NCBI GenBank assembly: GCA_030490835.1
Contig: CM059972.1
Span: forward strand, 40,713,452 to 40,777,451
DNA: 64,000 nucleotides
Direction: 5' to 3'
Origin: Annona cherimola
Lineage: Eukaryota > Streptophyta > Magnoliopsida > Magnoliales > Annonaceae
Made by a program: the position numbers and the translations under genes. Shown here in pieces: positions 1-12,236 of this stretch; position 1 is the first letter of the stretch; each line of letters begins with the position of its first letter. The notes under the pieces were generated by a model, which was not told the origin of the DNA, made no database searches, and saw only the letters and a list, made by a program, of their open reading frames with translations.

Positions 1-1798
1 CTGCATTTTTGTGGAAAAAAATGCAAAAGGCAGCTGCATATGGGACGTTGAATGCATGGACAGCGACATGGAGCAAGAAAAGGGTGGATGTCCAAGGCTG
101 AAATCCGATTTTTTATATTTTTTTTAATATGCTAAGTGGAACCCTAAGTATGCTAGTATCTAGGGTGATTAAATACCCATAAATTAAAGTTAAATTAGTT
201 GTGAAAAAAATGGCAAAGCTGCTACAAAAGTGGATGTCCATGATATGGGCAGATTGTGTCCATAAATACATGAATTTTTGATGATTTTTCTTTAGATAAT
301 TATCAAATTTAAATGGTCCATATTTTGCCATGTCAAAAAAAGGGGATAAACACACTTTAATTAGCTACTAAATGATGTGGCAAATGGGGCCCACACAACT
401 GGAAAATCTAGCCATATAAGAGGTGCACGTCCACATGTGATAAGGGTTTAGAAAATGGAAAATTTTTCAAAGGAGAAAACCCTTTTCTAGTAGCTGCACG
501 TTCTCATTTTCCAGCAGCTTGAGGGAGAGAAAAAGAGGAGAAAAAGAGGAGAAAAAAAGAAGGAAAAATAGGAGGAAAGAAGAGGAACCAAGCCATGGAA
601 ATTGGGTTCAAGTTTGATCCAATACATGTAAGTATATCCCTTGATTATGGGTTGATAATCATGAATGAAATTTTCTTAAACCCTATGTGATGTTGCTGTG
701 TAATTATGATTATATGACAATTAATGATTAGATGAATTATATATGATGATTTGGGCTTAAGTTATGAATTTCAGAAAGAATGAAAGTTAGGGTTACAAGT
801 ATGACCCAATTTTCATGTTTATATGTTAAAAATGATACATGAAATAGCCCAAAAGAATTATGGATGTTATGGAGGGTAAAATAACCCATGATTAAGGTAC
901 TTTGAGTGTCCAAAAGGGTTTGAAAAGATTAGCCCTAAAATCTGATTTTATGGGCATATGTTTGGACACGTCAAAACGGGTCAAATGGATACCCAAAACA
1001 TGTATGGAAGTTGCTGTTATGGAAGCAAACGAATTTTGGATTTTAAATATGTGTTAATAACCTAAGTTTGGGTTAATAAAAGCATGATTAATTGCTGGAA
1101 TTTATGGATTAGAAAACTATTATGATTTAAGTGTCAAAAGAGACGTTAAAAGGATGAAAAATGGGTCCAAAAGTTGCTGTTTTGGAATCCTAGAATGAAT
1201 GGATTAAAATTCCGAAATTAAACCCTAAATTATAGGTTAATTAAGGGGTTTAATCATGCTAGATTAAGAGTCAAGTTTCTGTGTTGAAAGATTTTAAGGA
1301 ACACATGATTTATGTGTTGTAAAATGGACATATATGAAGAGATAAGCATGAATAAATGATGAATGGTTTATGTGAGTTGTTAAAAATGCAAGAATCCATG
1401 AAAATATGATGAAACATGTGGATGATGTTGCTGTTTGGATAATCTCAAATTTTGAGATTAATATATGAAGTTTAGGACATCCACTAAGTGCTTAAGAGTG
1501 AGCACAATGTGTAAATCGTAAAAAATATATGAAAAATGATAAGTGGAAGTAATAAACTTCCATATGATGTATAATGAATGGTTAATGAATGAGTAATAAT
1601 ATATGTGAATGATACCCTAAATATGGGTATTAAACATATGGTGAAATGAATGGTATGATGCATAAGTTATGCTGTGCATGTACACCCGATTTGGAATTCA
1701 AGTGGGTTATGAATGTTAATGGAAATGGGTTGGAAAACTAAGTTGAATGCAAGCAAATGTAAAATATATGAATGCTATGTCATTCTTATATGTATAGG
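1..1798 (+). repeat. Del/Tekay-like LTR H, left part
   Basis: No coding capacity. The segment is the reverse complement in kind of solo LTR S1: bases 841-1020 match about 44,890-45,060 read on the other strand, including the stretch around GGACACGTCAAAACGGGTC. A TATA-like ATATAAG lies at 414-420 and a purine-rich leader follows at 525-600, as in the other Del-type LTRs here. The LTR runs off the left edge, is split at 1798 by element A1 and resumes at 14,897. The break falls at the acceptor-like ATAG of the putative micro-exon. Family assignment is by homology inside the window. Confidence 0.75.
1794..1798. repeat. Target-site duplication ATAGG, left copy (A1)
   Basis: ATAGG directly precedes TGATAATTGG, the start of the A1 5' LTR. 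The same five bases follow the A1 3' LTR at 14,897-14,901. This proves that 1799-14,896 entered as one element. Confidence 0.85.
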
Positions 1799-4516
1799 TG
1801 ATAATTGGAATTTGGTAACATATTTTGTGGACATTTTATACCAATTTGGTGGGTAATTAATTGAAATTAATATGAAATTTGGTTTAAAATGTGGTTTTGC
1901 AACTTTTGGGTATTAAATATTAATTTCAAGCAATTTAAACAATTTTTATAATCTTTTGGCTTGAAATTACATTTTATTTGTTTCCATGAAATTAAATGGG
2001 CTTGAAATAATTTTTATAATAATAACCCACTAATGATTTTGACGAATTAATGATCTAAACATTTTTTTATGCAGGAAAACAAATTCCAGAAGTGGGCTCC
2101 ACCAGAAAAGATGCGGCTTGATCGCGTCTAGAGATTTTCAACCGTTCATTATTTCAAACGTCCAGATTCTTAGTAGCAAATTAAATCCAGCCGTCCATTA
2201 CACAGCAGTTTCCAAGATCAAATTAACACCATCCATTAATTCCCATGCATGATCAAGCCATCACGTCCAATGCATCAGCAGTAATGCAAACTCACGTGAG
2301 CATTTTCTAATGCAACTTAGCACTTCATGTGATCAAGCAGCAACAGCCATTTTGATGGACCCCACAAATCAGCAACAACTATCCACCATGTTGCCCATAA
2401 ATTAATGCATCCAGCCATCCACCTCATTCTGAATAATATCCATGCTGCTCATTAATTTTTCAAGAGCACATAACGTGATCAGCAGAGCAGTGGGCCACAA
2501 AATATCAGCCATCATTTAAATCCAATGCATCTACATCAATCAACCGTTTCTTTTATTCAACTTCAAATAATTCAGCCGAACACCAGACCATGCAGAAATC
2601 CAAGCCATCCAATCAGCTGTCCACAATTGCTGCAGCCATCCAATGCATCTGAAAAAAATCAGCACCGTCCATTTCACATCTGATCACGTCCAAGCTGTCC
2701 ACATCGGCAATTACCAAACAACAGCAATTCACATGGATTAGTGGACCCCACGTCCATTTATCAAGCAGCAAATGCATTCACCATATACGCTGTCTAATTA
2801 ATTCAATCCATTGCTATTCACGTGAATACCATTGATGACACCATGCCTATTTGTCATCCAGCACCGTCCATTCACATGCTACCTATTTATTTGCAGTGGA
2901 CCCCACTAATATCCACCAAATGTATGTGACCAAGTAACCAGCCGTCCATATTATTCCATGCTGCCCAATTAAATCACCAAGATGCAAATTCACATGATGC
3001 ATAAAATCAGCAGCAATGTATCTAATGCAGCTTAACTACTCACATGATTAGCGGGGTCCACATACAACCATATGATAAATGGCTACCAAATTCAATGGCT
3101 AAATATCAGCACCGTTTTTTTATCAGATCCAAGCGGTGCATCCAGCTGCAACTAAATCCAAATCATTCCAGAAAATCACCGCACCAAGCTCATTCAGTGG
3201 ACCCCACCATGAAATTCACATGATCAACAGCAAATCTGGCCATCCAGATTTTTCAGATATAGGACCGTTCAATCCATGCACAATTCAACATCCAGAAATC
3301 AAGGGGCAGGGAAATTAAGCTATCAAGCGGCTTAATTCCACCGTCCAAAATTTGATGTTGCAGATTACCTATACTCTCCAGTTAACGACTGAAAAATCCA
3401 AGCATCCACCAGCTACTTTCCACAGCAATTGATGGAGATGGGGCCCATAACAATTGATGAAGAAACCGGCAAAGAGAAAAGGGAGGTGTTCCGGATCAGA
3501 AGATTCTAACAAGCAGCATAAAGAATTCCATCAGAGAATTCCAGGAAAAGAAAGCATTCCACAGCAGAAAATTTCGGAGCAACAGACAGAGAAATACGAG
3601 CGGAAATTTGAGAAAGAAAAGAGAGAGAGAGAGAAAGGCGGAGAGCACAGGTAAGAGGCAGACTAGCGAGTTGCGTGGAGCGGCTGGCACACCATCGGGG
3701 CTTCAATCCAATAAGCTTTTCTATCTTTTCTCTTTTTAATTTTAATTGCCTTGTGTAAAATGGATTTGAATTTGAATTTTATTTTGGACTTAAATATGCT
3801 CGGCTAAGCCCTAAATCTAGGGTTTAGGATGTAGCATGCGTACAATGTAGCATGGTATGAGTTTTTAATTTATTTATGATAGATATTATTGTTAATTTAA
3901 TATCTTGTGATTTAATGCTTGCTTGGTGTGAAGGTCTGCACTTTGGTAATGATTCTCATATATTAGGTGATGGAACCGAGAGGTGGAAATCTAATATACG
4001 ATAAATCAAGATATTAAACCTGGAAATCTAAGACCATGAGAATAGGCATGATGACCTTGAGGAATTCCATGAACAAACCACAGAACTTAATGGATTCTAA
4101 TTAACTTAATCCCATAAGAATAGGTGGTTAAGAAAAATTAGGGTACGCCTTGTAGGTTTTGAGAGAAGGTGCAAAGGATAAATTAAGGTTTGTTCTCCTT
4201 TAACAAATAATATCCAGATTTAATTATTATACCACTACTCGTTGCAAAAGACGCATGTGAAATCCTAGATCCTAGGTACTCGCATTCTCATTTTCTCTAC
4301 TCATTTTAATTTACAATTTTCTCTTCCCATTTTGTTTATTTCCTTTCCCTTTTATTTACTTTATTTTCTCCCCACTTTTCTATTTTATTTGCTATATTCT
4401 CTCCATATCAACACGAAAGCGTTTAAAAGTAAAGTTTATAGTCCCGAATTCCCTGTGGATCGATAATTTATATAGTACAATCTATGATCCGTGCACTTGC
4501 GGTGAGATTGCGAACA
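1799..4516 (+). repeat. A1 5' LTR
   Basis: It runs from TGATAATTGG to GCGAACA (2,718 bp). From 1873 onward it is collinear with 12,237-14,896 and by eye very similar. It is rich in CATCCA/GTCCA words. It lacks about 18 bases around 3452 that include the TATA box still present in the 3' copy, so this LTR has lost its likely core promoter. Small ORFs inside it have no homologous frame in the 3' copy and are not genes. Confidence 0.85.
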
Positions 4517-4523
4517 AGTATTT

Positions 4524-4541
4524 TGGCGCCATTGCTGGGGA
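4524..4541 (+). other. A1 primer-binding site (tRNA-Asp type)
   Basis: TGGCGCCATTGCTGGGGA differs at two bases from the tRNA-Asp complement TGGCGCCGTTGCCGGGGA seen intact at 9092. It lies seven bases after the LTR end, as expected for minus-strand priming. Confidence 0.85.
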
Positions 4542-4769
4542 GTTCAGCATTACTTTAAGTTTTGGTTTTTGATACTTTCTTTGTTCTTTTCTTTTCTTTT
4601 TATTTTATTCTTTTCTCTTAATTAACTAGTTAATCTTTGTATGCACCCACATACCTGAAACTTTGCAAAACAACTAGCTGAAAAACTCTTTGTTGCTGAC
4701 AGCGAGATTGAATGTTCTCTTAGGAGAAGAATTCATGACTACAAGCAGCAGAAATATTCTCAAGACACT

Positions 4770-6433
4770 ATGGTAGAACGCAACAATCCAAACCTGCCAC
4801 ATCAAGAGCAGGAGGAAAGCCAGGCCGAGAACAACGCTCCTCCAAGAAGGATGACTCTTAGCGATCGGAACCGCCCGAACCCTCATGGATTCCGATCATG
4901 CATAGTTGAACCAGAGATCGATTGAAGAAATTTTGAACTAAATCCTGGTCTCATCCGGATGGTTTAACAGGACCAATTTGTAGGACTACCCTCTGAAAAC
5001 CCAACTGTACACAGCACTAAGTTCCTACAGTTGTGCAATACAATCAGGGTGCAAAACATCCCACGCGAGGTGATCCGTTTGCAGCTTTTCCCATTTTCTC
5101 TTCGTGACAGGGCAAGTGAGTGGTTCTATTCTATGCCACCCGACACTTTCAACACATGGGATGAGCTTTCTACTGCATTCCTGAAAAAATTCTTTCCACT
5201 AAATAAAATCAGGAAAATCAGAGACGAGAGCAATCAGTTCATCCAAAAAGATGCTGAAACCCTATATGATGCGTGGGAGAGGATGAAAGATCTGCAGCGC
5301 AAGTGCCCCCATCATGGCATATCGGAAGGTGATATTATTGAAAACTTTTTCAACGGACTCGATCGACCTAGCCGAAGCACCGTCAATTCAACCGCTGGTG
5401 GCCGATTCATGCGACTCACTGACAAGGAGGCTCTCAAACTCCTCGATGCCTTAGCTCTTTATGATTCTCAATATGGCAATGTCCGAGGAACCTCTCGGCG
5501 AGGTAATATATACGATATCGAATCCATACATGCTATATATGATAAACCTGATAAAATTTTACAGCAAAAGAAGTAGGAATCCACGGACCGAAATGCATCT
5601 TCTTCTGGACACATTTCATGTGAAATCTGTGGAGCTTCACACTACACAACTGAGTGTAGTTTTGCCATTAAAGACACCACAGGCGAGCATGGAAATGCAA
5701 TAACCCGTACTCAAACACTTATAATAACCCGTACTCAAACACTTACAATCCTGGATGGAGGAACCACCCCAAATTCTCTTGGGCAAACCAGTCAAACACC
5801 TAAAATTATGCTCAAAATAATAATCCACTTGGTTTCCTTAGAAAACCGCTGCACCATCATTCATATCAAACCCAACAAGCCTTACCTGCACCACCTCAAG
5901 CACAATTCACTGAGTCCATGCTCGAAGATATCATTCTAATGCTCAAGAAAAATAATGAAAGAATGGACCAGATGTAAACCCACATCAACTTGCTTGAAAA
6001 TCAAATTGCTCAAAATGCCACCGCCTTATCCTAAAGAAACCAGGGCAAACTCCCTAGCTAACTTGAAATAAACCCTAGGGAGCAGGTGCAGGTAATTACC
6101 TTGCGAAGTGGAAAGCAGCTCGACCCACCTCAAATGGTCATAGAAAAGGAGGCCGAGCAGGAAAAGAAGCAAGAAGAGGAGCCACAACCAAAACCAGTGG
6201 TGGAGAAGCCATATGTCCCACCAACTCCTTATCAACCCCCTCTTCCCTTCTCGCAAAGGCAAAGACAGGCAAAACTTCCAAAGCAGTTCGAGAAATTTAT
6301 CTCAACACTCAAGAACCTATCAATCAGCGTGCCATTTCTCGACATGATCTCTTCGATGCCAACCTATGCAAAATTCCTAAAGGAGATGCTGTCCAACAAA
6401 AGAAAGCTCGAGAAGCACGGAACCATTGCCCTC
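4770..6433 (+). pseudogene. gag: A1 gag relic (Athila type)
   Basis: This encoded the structural Gag protein that forms the particle. The frame from ATG 4770 starts MVERNNPNLP and carries the capsid region at 5031-5576, with the motif REVIRLQLFPFSLRDRASEW. A C-x2-C-x3-H-x4-C knuckle (CEICGASHYTTEC) lies at 5619-5657, and the segment VITLRSGKQL near 6090, seen in Athila gag proteins, is in a shifted frame. A C-terminal LSISVPFLDMISSMPTY motif is near 6315. In-frame stops lie at 4923, 4965 and 5574, with a frameshift between 5700 and 6086. The frame is cut at 6433 by the A2 LTR, inside the conserved TIAL segment. Not functional. Confidence 0.85.
5699..5746 (+). repeat. 24-bp tandem duplication in A1 gag
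   Basis: Two adjacent copies of a unit beginning AATAACCCGTACTCAAACAC. It lies after the zinc knuckle and may be one cause of the frame loss there. Confidence 0.75.
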
Positions 6434-9085
6434 TGATAAGTCTAAAATTTTTCCTTTAATTTCATATTAAATTCACACTGTTAAATATTAAAATGTTAAT
6501 TAAATGCATGTTTTAAGTGAAATTTTATGAAAATCATATTTTTGATAGAATCTTTAATTTTGCTATAAAATGGGTCATTTTGCAATATTTTGAAAATATA
6601 AAATTATAAAAATAATTACACATGCTAAAAAGGATTAAAGAGGCTAACTTTGAAATATGGGTACAAAGTAAACCGTTATGAAATCTTATTAAAAGTCTAT
6701 ACAAGCTTGTTAAACTTATTTTGACAAAAATTAAATATTTAAATTCACGTTTTCGTTTGCTGCAGAGTACACTCGATCGCACACCGCTAGAGCACCGGTA
6801 TGGTACTCCACCATCCCCAATCCGCAAGTCACCAGCAGCTTCCAAGCCAACCATCGCCGATAAGCCCCATTCAAAATCCCAGCCAGTCGTCTGCACCACA
6901 CAAACAAATTCGGTAACTATGGAAGCTCCAACACTCATCACCGAATTCGTCTCCCTCTCCTTCTTCCCCACCGTCCTTCCAGCCCGTCTTCTCTAAGCTA
7001 GAAACCCATCAATCGACTAGCTCTCCTATGAATCCGGCTTCCCTTTTTCATCAAACCGAGGAAAACCCATCTTTAGCATCGGCAGATTCCAACGGCCATG
7101 GCATCCAGGTACCATCACTTCTGCAACAGCTCACTCCACTGTCCTGCAGCAACTCCATTAATTCGGTGGCAGAAAATGCAGGCATGCTATTTTAGCGTCT
7201 CATTGCCTCTATTCCACGATTACCGACCATCAGAATGGAACGTCGTAATTTCAAACAACAGTTCAAAAGCCTCTGAATCTAGACAAGCGTTGGTGAAAAC
7301 GCAACCTGCCAACAGCCCTCCAAGCAGCCACGCCTAATTCCGACTGTCGTTCACCAGTATTAATCTGGCAGCTCCAGAAAAATGGCATTTCACATTCAGC
7401 AGCTATTCAAACTAGCAACATCGATCAAAATCTAGAAGTGATCGGCAGCCTTGGCACCACAAAACTTCAGCAAGTTGTCTGCTCCCCCAGTACCTCAGCT
7501 CTCGCTACCCAATCCACGATCACCAGTACTCGCTTCTTGCTTTCTTGTTGCTCTGTTGTGTCGCATCTTCTTCTCTCGTCCCATACTCCACTGATCAGCC
7601 AAGAAGAAGCCACATCCAAGCTACCGAACTAATTGACAACCCCAAACTCATGGCTGCCTTCCAACTCAACAACACCGACCTTAGCCTCAATTTCAGCATC
7701 CCATCTGCCCAAAATTTCTCAATCAGCAACTCTTTGAAATATAGGTAAACCCATTTCAGCAACACCGAAAAATCTGAGAAACCCCTCTGTTGATTCACGA
7801 ATCCAAAAATTTCAATGCTCCCATTTCACGACGTCCATTTCTGCCGCTCAAACCTACTGATTAAGTCTGACATACAGACATAAATCTTAGCATCGCCCCT
7901 GCAGCCCCTTTTCAAACCTCCAAAAATCGATCAAGGTAGCATTATTAATAGCCCCTCCATTTTCTCGGATTCTAGCAGCAAAAACGAAATCCAGCCACCA
8001 GCATCGACCATAGCAGAAGGCAAGGCTACGACAAATGGAAAAGGGTAGCTACAGTGTCGTCCAAGCAGAAATCCCACATCGAATTTTTTAAATGGAAAGA
8101 GGGCTGCCCAACACTTGTAAAAGCATGGGTCCCTCCACCAACACGGATCATAACCAAGCAATCCTCTCCCTTGGGTGGGACCCATCTTGTGGGACCCCTA
8201 GCAAGGAGGTGGGGCCAAGCAATTAAATTTCTATTACGTGGAGATTTGCATTCGGGTGATGTAAATTTTATTTTGTTGCTTTATGGTTTATAGTGCTTCG
8301 TAGTTGGTAATCTTTAATTTGTAGTTTTAATTTTTAGATTAGATTTACTGCTTTATTTTATGCTTTGTAATTTTTAGATTAAATTTAATGTAATTTTTAG
8401 ATTAAATTTAATGTAATTCTCTTTCCTGTTTTAATAGTTGAATTTCATAGCTTTTATTGCTTCCTTAGAATAGTTTTAATTAAGTTGTTAGTTAATTATA
8501 ATTTCTTTTAGCGTATTGTCTCCCTTTCTTTTATCTCCAACTCTTCTAATCTTTTCTCTCTTCTTTCTCTCTCTTTCTAATTTCTTTTCCTCTCTTTTTC
8601 TCTCTCTAATTTCTTCTATTTTCTCTTTTCTTCTCTCTCTCTAACGTCTTTTTCTCTTTCTTCTTTTTCTCTCCAATTTCTTCTATTTTCATTTCTTTTC
8701 TCTCCAACGTCTCTTTCTCTCTCTTCTCTCTCTTCTTCTCTTTCTCTCTTCTCTCTTTCTCTCCCTAATTTCTTCTATTTTCTCTTTTCTTCTCTCTCTC
8801 TCTAACGTCTCTCTCTCCTCTCTCTTATTCTTTTAATTTCTTTCCTTTTTTCTCTGACTTTTTTCTCTCTCTTCTCTTTCTCTCTTCTCTCTTTCTCTCT
8901 CTTCTCTATACCTTCTCTTTCTCTTAAAAAATAATTCAAAACTACGTCGCCTCTTTGTTGATTCGACCCGACTCACCGTTATTCTACACTATCACCCGCA
9001 TAGTGACAGCTTTAATGTGTTTCGGTTAATTTTAATTAAACTGGTGATCACAGTGCTCTTAACGACAAGCACTTGGTGCGCATCA
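6434..9085 (+). repeat. A2 5' LTR
   Basis: It begins TGATAAGTCT exactly where A1 gag stops making sense. It ends ..GCATCA before AGTTTT and the primer site, the same CA-AGTTTT layout as element B. The length is 2,652 bp. ORFs of 60-145 codons in 6500-8300 show no recognisable domain and are taken as chance. No second LTR exists in the window to confirm the ends. Confidence 0.7.
8510..8930 (+). repeat. Polypyrimidine (TCTCTT)n tract in A2 LTR
   Basis: About 420 bases are nearly all C and T on the plus strand, as irregular TCTCTTTCTC repeats broken by short AATTTC and AACGTC words. It lies upstream of the LTR end and primer site, so it may be in the transcribed leader or act as a promoter element. 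Confidence 0.85.
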
Positions 9086-9091
9086 AGTTTT

Positions 9092-9109
9092 TGGCGCCGT
9101 TGCCGGGGA
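9092..9109 (+). other. A2 primer-binding site (tRNA-Asp)
   Basis: TGGCGCCGTTGCCGGGGA is a perfect 18-base match to the complement of the tRNA-Asp 3' end, six bases after the LTR end. Confidence 0.9.
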
Positions 9110-9559
9110 GGCGTATTGAGGTTTGAATTGTTTTATTAGTTGCTTTAAATTTCCTTTACTTGCTTTCAATAGTATAATCTTTACTGCTTTATTTATTTGC
9201 TTTCTTTACTTAATGCACTTGAACTTTAGATTACAAATTTTGATCCTTTCCCAATTTTAATTAGTGACCATTTATTGAGTAGACCTTTGGTCTAATTAAA
9301 TTTCTATTTGACAACTAGAGGTTGGTGTCTAGGCTAGAGGTTTAAAGGCAAAAGCCTAAGTGGTTCTATGGTTATTTAATTAGGACCTTGTGAATACAAG
9401 GAGAGCCTCCCGCAATCTCACCTCTTACCTGGCTGACCAAAGGAAGTGTTATAGAATTTAATTGCACCTTAGTTATTCTTAGAAAATGAATTACTAATTA
9501 AAAAAAATAATAATAATAAAAAAAAAAAAATTATTTTAAAAATTATTAAAATTTAAAGA
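9110..9559 (+). other. A2 leader, non-coding
   Basis: The untranslated stretch between primer site and ORF is AT-rich, with an A-run region at about 9500-9545 just before the ATG. No gene is seen. Confidence 0.6.
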
Positions 9560-10271
9560 ATGGACATGAACTTTATTGATCAACAGTTAGGTAAGTTAGA
9601 AGAATTAAACCAAAAGCTTAATGATTTACTTGCCTATCAAAACTCAAACAGTTCATTCTTAACTACATCAATTCCTTTTCAAACGACATACTCTAATGAG
9701 ACTCAATTTTTGCCATATCAAGAACAAATTCAAAATTTTCATGAGTTCTCTACACCCGATTACAATTCATTTCCACATACATATAACTCAGAATGGATGA
9801 GTTGTCCTAATACTTCTTGGACAGATCAGCAAATGCAACCCTACCCTCCATATCTACAAACCCAGTGGTCACCTGAGCAAAGTCAATTTTCAAATGATCA
9901 ATGTCAATCTAATCATTATGAAAATACATATGGGCCACATATATATCCTAAAGAAAATTTTTCATCACCTCAACCTATTAACCAATCTCTTAATCGAACT
10001 TATAATTATAATGAGGAAATTGAAAAACTAAAAAAAAATTTCTCGATGGCTTTTAAACCATAGAAAATAAATTTTCAGAGTGCCTAAATCGAGTTGAACA
10101 TTATAAAAGTATGTATTTTCACTCGAATCCCCCACAAGAGGACTTTTCAAATTTTTCATCAGATCGAGTAGATTATCAACAATCTCCTCACTTGGATAAC
10201 TTGGAGGAAGGATTCGAAAGATTAGATCAACAAATTCTTTCCGACCAACAATTATTTTTTAAGACGACAGC
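9560..10271 (+). pseudogene. A2 first ORF, unrecognised Gln/Asn/Ser-rich protein
   Basis: The frame starts MDMNFIDQQLGKLEELNQ, a short amphipathic stretch that could form a coiled coil. A low-complexity region rich in Gln, Asn, Ser, Tyr and Pro follows. The frame ends at 10,063, but shifting by one base near 10,060 continues it with similar composition to 10,271, where the Del-type LTR cuts it off. That gives at least 235 residues. It stands where gag or an upstream ORF1 should be, yet no capsid motif or zinc knuckle is visible. I do not recognise the family. Codon use is AT-rich like the element. Confidence 0.55.
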
Positions 10272-12236
10272 TGTGGCGCCCCGAACCGAGGTGCCTAGAA
10301 GCCTTACTCCGGGATCGTTTTGATTGGTAAACGTGACTCAGGATTGTTGCCCTGATCACACGGCAGGATTTTTTTTTTTATCATTAATACACGGAAAATT
10401 TCCATCATTCATCTAATATGAAATACATATCACAGTTATAAACCAAAACTGTTTCATAAAACAAAAATATTCATTTCCATCTCAAAATTATCATCATTGT
10501 CTTTACATAAAATTTACATATACAATATTTCATCAAAACTACATGTCATTTTACATGCTGCCTTCATCATCTTTTCCTGTCTGTTGTTGAAAAAGCATGA
10601 GTGAGTAATAATACTCAGTAAGCAAGCTATACATAATTTTTCAATCATTTTCATGCATTTTATAAAATGCAAATGCAATGCATACATAGCATTCATGACA
10701 TTCCTTTGGATGCGACGCTAGCTAGGCGTCCATCCCATACATGCTCCCATTTCAGGGAGGTCGCCGCCGGCCTGGGCCTATTAAGCGACTTGGCAATAGC
10801 GAGGGAGACATCCGGTCCGCTTACTACCTCGACTAAGGCCTATTCCTCGTGCACATGCTCATTCTCATACACATGCCGGCATGATATTTGCAAATCATAA
10901 ATAATTTCATAAAAAGCATTTAATAAATAATTTCACAAAATGAACTTCAGTTCATGTAAAGCAGTTATAGGTATGGCCAACCTTAAATAAATTTCATAAA
11001 GCAACTTGCAAACAATTTCAAGCATTTTGGAAATAATTTACAAAACATATAACTTGCTTACCTTCTTAGGAGGTGTCTTCAACCTTCTCTTTTCCTTTTC
11101 CTATTCAAGGAGAAATGATATTTTTATTTCTTCTATTCAAGCTGCTTCCCATGCATGCTCTATATTATTTGGGCATTATTTCTTTTTGTGGATATTTTTA
11201 TCCATAAGTTCTTCAAAATTTTCATCCTCATATTTAAATATTAATCTCAAATTTTCTTCAAAATCACGCTGTTCACTGTAGCAAATTACTGTATAGTAGA
11301 TCACTGTAGCAGATTACTGTTCATCCGAGTTACTGTTCACAGAGACGTGGTTACTGTTCATAGGTTCCAAAAATTGATATTTTTTTCCAAAAATAAAAAA
11401 TACCATGACATACCTTATGCCTAGTATATCATAGGATATTTCATACATTTTGAATTTATCATCATTTACTTGGCAAAAAAAAATCATTCTCTCCATATAC
11501 TAAAAATCAACATAAATTCACTTAAGCATAATCCTTAATTCCAAAAATTATGAAATTTATATATCATTATTACAACATCATATTTATCATAATCATACAT
11601 CCCAAATCATCATTTATCAATTTTGGAGCATTATTTTCACATATCATATGCTATCTTCCCAAATACCCTATCTTCGTTCCAAATTTTTGATATTTTGGCA
11701 TAATTCCATTTAAACATTATATCTATACTTATTTTCTCATGCTTGGGTATTATCTAAGCATGATTTTACCTTACTTAACATCCAAAAGAAATTTGGAAAG
11801 AAATTGCTTACCCGAAGTGGAGATACGCCTTTTTTTCTCACACTTTCTCTCTCAAACTTTCTCCTTCTTTCTCTAAAGGCCAAAAACGAATTTTGGGGGT
11901 GGAAATGCTTGAATTTCTCAAGCTTCGAGTGCCTTTGGACGTCCTCCCTGCCCCCTATTTATACTTTTTGATTTTTCAAAAAATTGGATTTTACCCCCTA
12001 GCTTTGAGGTATTTAATTATAAATTGGTATTTCTTTTTAATTTTGAAAAATACTTTGAGCCATGTGCTGCCCACCCTAGGCCTGCTCCAGCAACCCTATT
12101 GCAGCCCTATTTTTAACCTATTTTTTTATTTTTTTATTTTTTAAAATTAATTAAATTAAGCTAAATTAATCCTAGCCATTGATCTTTGATTAGGATGAAT
12201 TTTGACCATTGATTTTGGTCAACTTTTCCAGCTGCT
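10272..12236 (-). repeat. Truncated Del-type LTR inserted in A2
   Basis: Read on the minus strand it ends ..GGGGCGCCACA at 10,272, like the other Del-type LTRs. It carries the GC-rich module (10,700-10,860), a putative micro-exon (11,062-11,100), stem-loop TGAGT-AATAAT-ACTCA (10,602-10,617), a GAACAGT cluster (about 11,266-11,361) and a TATAAATA box (11,956-11,963, minus). It is closest to solo LTR S2. The LTR start is gone: homology stops at 12,236 against the A1 3' LTR. The 91-codon ORF at 11,006 is a chance frame. Confidence 0.8.
11062..11100 (-). other. Putative LTR micro-exon (39 nt)
   Basis: On the minus strand GAATAG precedes a purine-rich 39-nt segment followed by GTAAGCAAG. This is the same layout as in seven other Del-type LTRs of the window. 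Confidence 0.45.

Larger units (their letters stand above)
6434..10271 (+). mobile_element. tRNA-Asp-primed Ty3 element A2, 5' part only
   Basis: It consists of an LTR starting TGATAAGTCT, a perfect tRNA-Asp primer site, a leader and one long ORF. It interrupts A1 gag at 6433 (preceding bases CCCTC). The right side ends abruptly at 10,271 where a minus-strand Del-type LTR begins. No pol, polypurine tract or 3' LTR remains, so no duplication can be checked. Athila/Tat kinship is inferred from the primer site alone. Confidence 0.7.

Noticed and set aside
6534..6971. 145-codon minus-strand ORF in the A2 LTR
   Set aside because: Low complexity, no recognisable domain, overlaps another ORF on the plus strand. 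Treated as chance.
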